Part shown: one piece after another, positions 54,774 to 61,522 of the stretch
Position numbering within the stretch: the stretch's first letter is position 1
Layout: each line of letters begins with the position of its first letter
Assembly (NCBI GenBank): GCA_020845495.1
Contig: JADLFM010000137.1
Span: forward strand, 62,001 to 126,000
Length of the DNA: 64,000 nt
Direction of reading: 5' to 3'
Source: Chloroflexota bacterium
GTDB taxonomy: Bacteria > Chloroflexota > UBA6077 > JACCZL01
Translations under genes and position numbers: made by a program
The notes under the pieces: model-generated
Told to the model about the DNA's origin: nothing
The model's input: the letters and a program-made list of their open reading frames with translations, nothing else
The model's database searches: none

Positions 54774-56072
54774 GTGACTCACCTGATTCGAGCCGGTGCG
54801 CTCGCACTCCTCGTCCTCCTGCTCGTCGTCGCCTGCCAGCCAGCCGCCGCGCCGTCGGCCCCTACCCCCGAGACGTCACGGACCACGACCCAGGCCGGCG
54901 CCAGTCAGCCGCGGGCCGCCGCTGCCGGCGTAGCGCCGACTGCTGCCACCGGTGGCGAGGCGCGCCAGAGTGACCGCGACGACAACGCCTCGGCGGCACC
55001 GGGCGGCCCCACCCCGACCTTCACCCCGCGCCCACCCGAGACGCCCGAGATCAAGGAGCACAATACCCCGACGCCGGTGGCCCCGGTCGCGCCAGACATC
55101 AAGCTGACGACGGTCGTGGACGGCATCCTGCTGCCGATGGCGATGCAGTTTGCCCCCGATGGCCGGATGTTCTTCAACGAGGTGTCCAAAGGGGAGGTTC
55201 GCATCCTGAAGGCGGACGGCACGCTGCAAGAGGAACCGTTCGTCAAGCTCCGTATCGCGCTCCGCAAGGAGATGGGGGTGCTCGGGCTGGCGCTCGATCC
55301 GAGTTTCCGGACGAACCATTACGTCTATATCTTCTATTCGAACGCCAAGAACGACCGCGGTGATCCAGCCGATAACCGGGTCGTCCGCTACACCGAGCGT
55401 GACGGACAGGCGACCGACCGCACGGTCATCATCAAGGATCTTCCAACGGGGATCTGCTGCCACAACGGCGGTCGGATCGGGTTCGGCGTGGACGGCAAAC
55501 TGTACGTGACCGTTGGTGACACCAACGATAACGACAAGGCCCAGAAGCTCAACCAGCTACACGGCAAGGTGTTGCGTCTGAATCCCGACGGCTCGATACC
55601 AGACGACAACCCATTCCCTGGCTCGCCAGTCTACGCGCTCGGCTTCCGCAACCCCTATGGCCTCGCCTTCCATCCGACCACGGGGGTACCGTACGTCAGC
55701 GAGAACGGTGAGGTCGGGCATGACGAGATCAACCGCGTCGTCGCTGGCGGCAACTACGGAAACGGGGTGGTCGACGGCACCGCCAACGATCCGCGCTTCA
55801 TCGATCCTATCTGGGAAAGCGATCAAGGCCGGGTCGCCCCGGTCGGCGGCGCCTTTTACACGGGTACCGCGATGCCCGAGTACACCGGTGACTTCTTCTT
55901 CTGCGCCTACAACACGGGCGACTTGACCCGGATGCGCTTCGGCGGGCCGAACCAGGATCACATCGAGGCCCAGGAGGTCGTGTCGAAAGCCTGCTTCCTC
56001 GACGTCGCCAACGCCCCGGACGGCTCGCTCTACCTGGCGAACGTGACCAGCATCGTACGTTGGGGCCGCTGA
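54774..56072 (+). CDS. PQQ-dependent sugar dehydrogenase-like lipoprotein (soluble GDH/sorbosone dehydrogenase fold)
   Basis: 432 residues from GTG 54774 with GGAG five bases upstream. The lipoprotein signal ends LLVVAC with Cys21; a 90-residue Pro/Thr/Ala linker follows. The six-bladed propeller has MQFAPDGRMFFNEVSKGEVRI, MGVLGLALDPSFRTNHYVYI, LPTGICCHNGGRIGFGVDG with the catalytic-type histidine, YVTVGDTNDN, LRLNPDGSIPDDNPF and ALGFRNPYGLAFHPTTG. Relatives oxidise sugars with PQQ outside the membrane. PQQ binding cannot be confirmed here. TATACT at 54693-54698 may be its -10. Confidence 0.9.
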   Translation: MTHLIRAGALALLVLLLVVACQPAAAPSAPTPETSRTTTQAGASQPRAAAAGVAPTAATGGEARQSDRDDNASAAPGGPTPTFTPRPPETPEIKEHNTPTPVAPVAPDIKLTTVVDGILLPMAMQFAPDGRMFFNEVSKGEVRILKADGTLQEEPFVKLRIALRKEMGVLGLALDPSFRTNHYVYIFYSNAKNDRGDPADNRVVRYTERDGQATDRTVIIKDLPTGICCHNGGRIGFGVDGKLYVTVGDTNDNDKAQKLNQLHGKVLRLNPDGSIPDDNPFPGSPVYALGFRNPYGLAFHPTTGVPYVSENGEVGHDEINRVVAGGNYGNGVVDGTANDPRFIDPIWESDQGRVAPVGGAFYTGTAMPEYTGDFFFCAYNTGDLTRMRFGGPNQDHIEAQEVVSKACFLDVANAPDGSLYLANVTSIVRWGR

Positions 56073-56184
56073 AGGCGGCAGGTCGCGGCGAACGTCGGCC
56101 GAGGCATACACGGCATCGTCACCGGAAATTCGCCCGAGCGTGCGGCTCGCATACGCCAAACGGCGTCACACACAGCCGACTGAC

Positions 56185-57021
56185 TCAGGAGCGGGCACCG
56201 TCAACAGTAGACTCGCGGGTACGGGTGAGGAGCGCGCGGTACGTCAGAAAGCTCGCACGGGCCATCTCGACGCCCAGCCGCATGCCGAGCACTCCCTGAC
56301 GGTAGCCCGATAACTCCCAGGTCCGCCGCCGAAACTCGCGGAGTGGCTGGAGCAGCAGGTTTCGCGGCCGAGCGCGCACGCCCCGCTCCCAGAGTGCATC
56401 CGCTTCGAGGACCGCGTACCGCGCCTGCTTTGCCCGGAACTCGCCGAGCGAGTCGTAGTTCAGGTGGAGGAACGGCTCTGCGAGAGTGCCAGATGGCCCG
56501 TCCAGCGTCGCTACCTCATGGACGATCGCGCGCTCGTCGTAGCGGGCATGGCCACGACGGAGCAGGCGCAACTGGCAATCGGGCCACCAGCCGGCGTAGC
56601 GGACCCACCCGCCGGCGATGACGTTGCGACGGGGGATCCAGAAGCCTGCCGTCTCGTCCGCCCGCTCAACAGCCCATCGCACCTCCCCGGCCAGTGACGG
56701 CGGCACCCGCTCGTCGGCATCCACGAAGAGCACCCAGTCACCGCGAGCGAGCGCCAGCGCGGCGTTACGCTGGTGGGGAAACCCCTGAAATGGGCGGCTG
56801 ACGACTCGCGCGCCCGCCCGCATCGCCTGCTGGGCCGTCGCGTCGGTGGTCGCGTCGTCGACGACGACGAGAACGTCGTCAGCCCAACGCACGCTCGCGA
56901 TGCAGCCCTCGATGACGGCGGCCTCGTCGCGGGCGAGGATCGCAGCCGTGATGGTCGGATGAGAGACGCGGCCGTCGCCCGGTCCTGCGCCATAGTAGGG
57001 GTCATCCGCGCCGGCTACCAT
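56185..57021 (-). CDS. Glycosyltransferase family 2 (WaaE/KdtX-like)
   Basis: 278 residues from ATG 57021, sharing one base with the upstream stop (TGATG). The GT-A fold has ITAAILARDEAAVIEGCIAS, the strand VLVVVDDATTDAT, the HQRNAALALARGDWVLFVDADERV segment with the DxD motif, and GWVRYAGWWPDCQLRLLRR. This is typical of the WaaE-like glucosyltransferases. The acceptor is probably an envelope glycolipid or polysaccharide. The C-terminal basic region likely contacts the membrane. Confidence 0.9.
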   Translation of the reverse strand: MVAGADDPYYGAGPGDGRVSHPTITAAILARDEAAVIEGCIASVRWADDVLVVVDDATTDATAQQAMRAGARVVSRPFQGFPHQRNAALALARGDWVLFVDADERVPPSLAGEVRWAVERADETAGFWIPRRNVIAGGWVRYAGWWPDCQLRLLRRGHARYDERAIVHEVATLDGPSGTLAEPFLHLNYDSLGEFRAKQARYAVLEADALWERGVRARPRNLLLQPLREFRRRTWELSGYRQGVLGMRLGVEMARASFLTYRALLTRTRESTVDGARS

Positions 57022-58229
57022 CAGTAGCCGACCTCGATCCAGGTCCCGCCGACCCGGTCGTCCTGGAAGTTGATACCTTCGTGGATCAGGCCGGCGTAGA
57101 AGAAGAAGCGATTGGTGGGCGGCCCGACCATTCGGTCGAGGTTCGGGCCGTGGTCGATCCTGATGCTGCCGGTGACGGTCGCCTCTTCACCGGGCGCGAG
57201 GTCGCGCCCGAGCCCCCAGCGATAGGGGTACTTCGAGCCGGTCGCGGTGGGGGAGCCGGCCCAATCGGCGCCGAGCCGCCAGACGCCGACTCGGTCGATG
57301 AACTGCTGGCCGGCGATGGCGCTGAAGCTCTCGAAGCTGCTGTAGAGGTAGCCAGGGTCCGGGCCTTGCGTCCGCAGCGGGACCGTCCCGGTGTTCCGCA
57401 CGACCGCTTCGACGTGCAGGATGTCCCCCAGCATCAGGCGGCGCGGCGAGAACGAGATCTGGAGGATTCGGGCGTCCGGCCGGCCGCTCGACGTGAGCGT
57501 AATGGGCGCGGTCTCCGTCACGGCATTCCCTGCCAGGTCGGTCGCGCGGATGGTGAACTGATAGACACCGTCCGGCAGAGGCCGCTCCTTGTAGGTGCCG
57601 TCCCAGGTCTCGCGATACTCGCCCGGCTCCAACAACTCCTGCGTCCCGATGTACACCCGCTGGCCGGCTGCGCTGGTGGCAAACGCGAAGACACGTGCGC
57701 GCTCGGTCAGGTGATAGGTGATCGATGCGACGTCGTCGATACCGTCGAAGTTGGGCGTCAGGGTGGGCGGGTAGACGGCAAGATCGTCGATCGCCGGCGG
57801 GACGGTGTCTGCGCCCTCAATGGTGAGGTCGAAGCCGGCCGACTGGGTCACGCCGGCCAGGTCGCGCGCCTCGACGCGTAGGCGATAATCACCATCGCCG
57901 AGGACGTGGCGCGCGGCCGGGTCAGCGTCATCCGGTACCGTGCCGTCGAAGGCGTAGACGTACGCGCCGGCGGCCGGTCGTGGCTCGTCGGCGCGCAGGC
58001 GAATCGAGCGGCCGCCCGGAAGGTCCACGACGATCGAGACCGTCGCCGGTCGGCTCAGGGAGTAGGTCAGATCGAGCCGATCGGTGGTGGACGGTGTGAG
58101 CGTCGCGCGCGACAGGCTCGCCTGGGTCAGCAGCGGCCGCGACGGTGCGCACGCCCCGAGCAGGCCGAGCACGACGAGCAGGACCGCGAGGGTGCCAGAC
58201 GGGACGATGCGGCGGGGAAGAGGCTTCAT
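57021..58229 (-). CDS. Lipoprotein with FlgD-like and CARDB-like Ig domains
   Basis: 402 residues from ATG 58229. The signal ends LGLLGAC with Cys27 as the lipidation site. The mature protein has Ig-like modules. Residues about 35-150 resemble a FlgD-type domain (YSLSRPATVSIVVDL, GDYRLRVEARDLAG), and about 150-260 a second one (SPNFDG-like TPNFDGIDDVASITYHL, LPDGVYQFTIRATDLAGNAV). A CARDB-like domain follows with ISFSPRRLMLGDILHVEAVVRN. It is coupled to the glycosyltransferase, so it may be a surface or envelope assembly factor. A TATAAC -10 lies at 58263-58258. Confidence 0.8.
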   Translation of the reverse strand: MKPLPRRIVPSGTLAVLLVVLGLLGACAPSRPLLTQASLSRATLTPSTTDRLDLTYSLSRPATVSIVVDLPGGRSIRLRADEPRPAAGAYVYAFDGTVPDDADPAARHVLGDGDYRLRVEARDLAGVTQSAGFDLTIEGADTVPPAIDDLAVYPPTLTPNFDGIDDVASITYHLTERARVFAFATSAAGQRVYIGTQELLEPGEYRETWDGTYKERPLPDGVYQFTIRATDLAGNAVTETAPITLTSSGRPDARILQISFSPRRLMLGDILHVEAVVRNTGTVPLRTQGPDPGYLYSSFESFSAIAGQQFIDRVGVWRLGADWAGSPTATGSKYPYRWGLGRDLAPGEEATVTGSIRIDHGPNLDRMVGPPTNRFFFYAGLIHEGINFQDDRVGGTWIEVGY

Positions 58230-58312
58230 CGGGTCAAGGTAGGACAAACGTCCCGTGGTTATACCCGCAATGATCGTGGCTCGGCCGCAGTCGAATGGGG
58301 AACAATCCAGCT

Positions 58313-59656
58313 ATGAGTACACGGACCGGCGTTCTCTTCATCGGTGCACATGGGTCGGTCGCGACGACCACGGTCGCCGGCATCATGGCGCTCGCTCGCG
58401 GCCTTTCCCAACCCTACGGCACGATCACCACCAGCCCCCTCTTCGAGGGCATCGACCTTCTCAGCTTCGGGGATCTCGCCTTCGGCGGCTGGGACATCCA
58501 CCTCTATGAACGATATGACCAGGCCGTGCGCGAGAACGGCGTCGTGCCTCCCCGGATCCTGGACCTGCTTCGCGACGATCTGGCCTCGGTGCTGGTCTTT
58601 CCCGGCATCTTGACTCATCTGAGCGCCACGATCCGCGAGCTCGGCGCGTCAACTCCAGAGCGCGAGGGAACCGCCCGGCGGGCCGTCGAGCAGATCCAGG
58701 CTGACATCGCGCGCTTCCGCCAGGAACGGGACGTCGAGCGAGTTATCGTCGTCAACACCAGCTCGACCGAGCAGGAGCCAACGCCGTCGCCTTCGCTCGC
58801 GACCCTCGAAGGATTCGAGGCGGCACTGGACGCCGACGCGCCGGAACTGACTAACGGGATGCTGTACGGCTACGCGGCGCTCACGGCGGGGTGCCCGTTC
58901 GTCAATTTCACACCGAGCGTGACGGTGGAGATCCCAGCGCTTCAGCAGCTAGCGCGACAACGCGGGCTGCCGCTCGCCGGTCAAGATGGCAAGACCGGCC
59001 AGACCCTCTACAAGACGGTCCTCGCCCCGATGCTGCGGATTCGCGGCCTGCGCCTGCGCGGCTGGTACAGCACCAACATCCTCGGCAACGCCGACGGTTT
59101 CGTCCTGAACGACCCGCTTCACGGCGCCACCAAGATCCACAGCAAAGAGAGTGTCCTCGAAAGCATTCTCGGCTACGCAGACTTCGCGCATCGGGTCCGG
59201 ATCGATTACTACCCGCCGCGCGGCGACCATAAGGAAGCCTGGGATAGCGTCGACTTCGAGGGCTGGCTCGGCGAGCCAATGAGCATGCGGATCGACTGGC
59301 AGGGTAGCGATTCGACGCTAGCCGCGCCGCTGATCGCGGACCTGATCCGGCTGATCGATCTCGCGCGCCGCTCCGGCGAGGTCGGACCGGTCGTACCGCT
59401 CGCCATGTTCTTCAAGTCGCCATACGGCACCGACCTGCACGACTTCTTCGCGCAGTACCAGGTGTTCGAGCAGTGGGTCGGTCAGCACCGCGCCGACGCT
59501 GTTGGGTCAGTCGGCACGCCTTCACACGCGTCGCCGGGCGGTACGTCGGGCAGGACGCCCGCGAACGGGCAAGCCAGCGCGGTGGGCGATGCATCGGCCA
59601 ACGGTCAAGCGACCGTGCCATCATCCGTCGCCATGCCGACCGAGCGCGGCCGGTGA
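58313..59656 (+). CDS. ino1: Inositol-3-phosphate synthase
   Basis: Converts glucose-6-phosphate to myo-inositol-3-phosphate (also named 1L-inositol-1-phosphate) with bound NAD. The 447-residue protein has the Rossmann start GVLFIGAHGSVATTTVAG, NTSSTEQEPTPS, NFTPSVTVEIPAL, and the core YSTNILGNADGFVLNDP with TKIHSKESVLESILGY and the active-site PPRGDHKEAWD. The last 50 residues are a Gly/Ala/Ser/Pro/Asn-rich tail absent from the core fold. ATG 58313 is preferred; an in-frame ATG at 58295 is possible. It overlaps the next gene by four bases. Confidence 0.93.
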   Translation: MSTRTGVLFIGAHGSVATTTVAGIMALARGLSQPYGTITTSPLFEGIDLLSFGDLAFGGWDIHLYERYDQAVRENGVVPPRILDLLRDDLASVLVFPGILTHLSATIRELGASTPEREGTARRAVEQIQADIARFRQERDVERVIVVNTSSTEQEPTPSPSLATLEGFEAALDADAPELTNGMLYGYAALTAGCPFVNFTPSVTVEIPALQQLARQRGLPLAGQDGKTGQTLYKTVLAPMLRIRGLRLRGWYSTNILGNADGFVLNDPLHGATKIHSKESVLESILGYADFAHRVRIDYYPPRGDHKEAWDSVDFEGWLGEPMSMRIDWQGSDSTLAAPLIADLIRLIDLARRSGEVGPVVPLAMFFKSPYGTDLHDFFAQYQVFEQWVGQHRADAVGSVGTPSHASPGGTSGRTPANGQASAVGDASANGQATVPSSVAMPTERGR

Positions 59657-60525
59657 ACGGCGACGAGACACTCGCGCCCGCCGGCCGGCTGCGCTACGCC
59701 TACAACACCAACGGCCTCCGCGAGCACGACGGACCATCGGCCGTCCGGCTGCTCGCCAGCCTCGGCTACGACGCCATCGAGTTGTCGCTGCTGGCTCAGC
59801 ACTACGATCCGCTGCGCGGCGCGTCTGAGCAACTGGCGGGCATCGAGGACGCGCTTCGGGAGACGGGGCTGGGGGTCGTCGTCGGCGCGGGGGTGCCGCT
59901 CGCGCTGAGCGACGAGCGCTTCGAGCCGTCCCTCTTTCACCCCGATCCGGACGGGCGGGCACTGCGGCTGCGCTTCCTCCGAGCCTCGGTCCAGACGGCG
60001 GCACGCCTGGGGTCCACCTGTCTCGTGTTCTGCACCGGCGCGCTGCGACCGGACGTCGAGCGCGGACAGGCGGTGGCGTGGCTCGACGAGGGCCTGCGGG
60101 CGCTCTGTCAGGAGGGGACAGAATGGGGCGTCCGGATCGCTCTGGAGCCGGAACCGGGCCACCTGATCGAGACGATGGCCGACTACTGGGCGCTCGCAGA
60201 GCGCGTCGGCCCCGAGCTCGGCCTGACGCTGGACGTGGGACACATCGTCTGCACGGAAGCCGAGTCACCGGAGGAGGTCATCGGGCAAGCGGTGGCAAGC
60301 AGCCGGCTGGCGCACGTCCAGATCGAGGACATCCGCGACCGGACTCACCATCATCTGCCGTTCGGCGAGGGGCAGATGGTATTTCCGCCCATCCTACGCG
60401 CCTTCCTCAGCGGTGGCTATCAGGGTTACCTCGGCGTCGAACTGAGCCGCCATTCCCACGAAGCAGAGGCGCGAGCGCCCGAAAGTCTGGCGTTCCTGCG
60501 CGCGGCCGAGGCAGCGTGCGGCTGA
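59653..60525 (+). CDS. Sugar phosphate isomerase/epimerase-like TIM barrel protein
   Basis: 290 residues from GTG 59653, overlapping the ino1 stop (GTGA). The AP endonuclease 2/xylose-isomerase-like barrel is clear: RYAYNTNGLREHDGPSAVRL, LGYDAIELSL, ARLGSTCLVFCTGAL, VRIALEPEPGHLIET with metal-ligand Glu, GLTLDVGHIVCT with Asp-His, and HVQIEDIRDRTHHHLPFGEG. Substrate unknown. Translational coupling to inositol phosphate synthase suggests an inositol-derived or sugar intermediate, perhaps linked to the biosynthetic cluster downstream. Confidence 0.85.
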   Translation: MNGDETLAPAGRLRYAYNTNGLREHDGPSAVRLLASLGYDAIELSLLAQHYDPLRGASEQLAGIEDALRETGLGVVVGAGVPLALSDERFEPSLFHPDPDGRALRLRFLRASVQTAARLGSTCLVFCTGALRPDVERGQAVAWLDEGLRALCQEGTEWGVRIALEPEPGHLIETMADYWALAERVGPELGLTLDVGHIVCTEAESPEEVIGQAVASSRLAHVQIEDIRDRTHHHLPFGEGQMVFPPILRAFLSGGYQGYLGVELSRHSHEAEARAPESLAFLRAAEAACG

Positions 60526-60656
60526 CCTGGCTCGCCGATACGATGCGGCCGGCAGCAGGCGTGCACGCCCGGCGTAGCAACTCACCACGGCTCACCTGGC
60601 CTGCGCATGTTGACGCGAATGCCCGACCCGGCGACCCCGCCCGGTCAGCGCGCGCA

Positions 60657-61412
60657 TCAGCGGGTGGGAAGCGGCCAGCGGCGGACCGTCGTCGCTCCGA
60701 GCGGGCCGTCTATCGCCAGACCCGCGACGTAGCCGTCACCCACGGTCAGCGGACACAAGGTCCAGGTCTCAGGTGCCTCGCCGGGCACGTCGAGCGCCGC
60801 CAACTGAGGACGGAGACCGGAGTCGAGACGCACGTCGACACAGGTCGCCGGCAGGGTCAGCCCGGTGCCGAGCACCTTCAAGACTGCCTCTTTCCAGGTC
60901 CAGAAGTGCAAAAAGACGGTCGGCCGCACGTTCGGCGGCGCGGCGAAGACGGTCTGCTGTTCGTGCTGGGTCAGGACCAGTCGGGCGACGCCATACAGAT
61001 CGTCGAATGGCCGGACCCGCTCGGCGTCGATGCCGACCCGCCGGCCGGTCGTCACGGCCAGCAGGCCAAGGCCGTCAGTATCGGTCGCGTTGAACTGAAG
61101 GTCGCGGCGGTGACCCCGCAGGGCGGGTTTCCCGTGTGGGCCAGTCTCGAACGGGACGGCCGCCGGCGCGCAACCCAGGTAGGCGCCGAGGATGGCGCGA
61201 CGGGCAGCGTGAGTGACGACGAAGCGACGGCGATCGCGTTCGAAGTGGAAGCGCGCCGCGCGCTCCCGCTCCTCGCGTGAGAGCCACGCCCGCGCCCAGG
61301 CGAGATCGCCCTCTCGCCCCTCAGTCTGGGTCATGTCGACGATCCAGACATCGACGTGCCCTGGTCGCGGAACTTCGAGCGGGGCACGTGGCGGATTCAA
61401 CGGCTGCTCCAT
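60657..61412 (-). CDS. 4'-phosphopantetheinyl transferase, Sfp type
   Basis: Transfers the phosphopantetheine arm of CoA to the serine of carrier proteins. The 251-residue protein has RFVVTHAARRAILGAYLG, the magnesium motif VGIDAERVRPFDD (D129, E131) and WTWKEAVLKVLGTGL (K174, E175). The SHS motif seen in Sfp (FNLSHS) reads FNATDT here, so the histidine is Asp111; this may alter CoA binding. Next to a polyketide synthase whose ACP needs this modification, so the partner is obvious. Start ATG 61412 or GTG 61421; neither has a strong ribosome binding site. Confidence 0.88.
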   Translation of the reverse strand: MEQPLNPPRAPLEVPRPGHVDVWIVDMTQTEGREGDLAWARAWLSREERERAARFHFERDRRRFVVTHAARRAILGAYLGCAPAAVPFETGPHGKPALRGHRRDLQFNATDTDGLGLLAVTTGRRVGIDAERVRPFDDLYGVARLVLTQHEQQTVFAAPPNVRPTVFLHFWTWKEAVLKVLGTGLTLPATCVDVRLDSGLRPQLAALDVPGEAPETWTLCPLTVGDGYVAGLAIDGPLGATTVRRWPLPTR

Positions 61413-61522
61413 GGGAACCACAGGGTCCAGGTCTCAGCGGAAGGTGCGCGTCAGGACCGCGCCGACGCTCAGCGCCGGCCCCACCACACCAGGGCTCGTG
61501 AGCAGCACTCTGACGCACCGTC

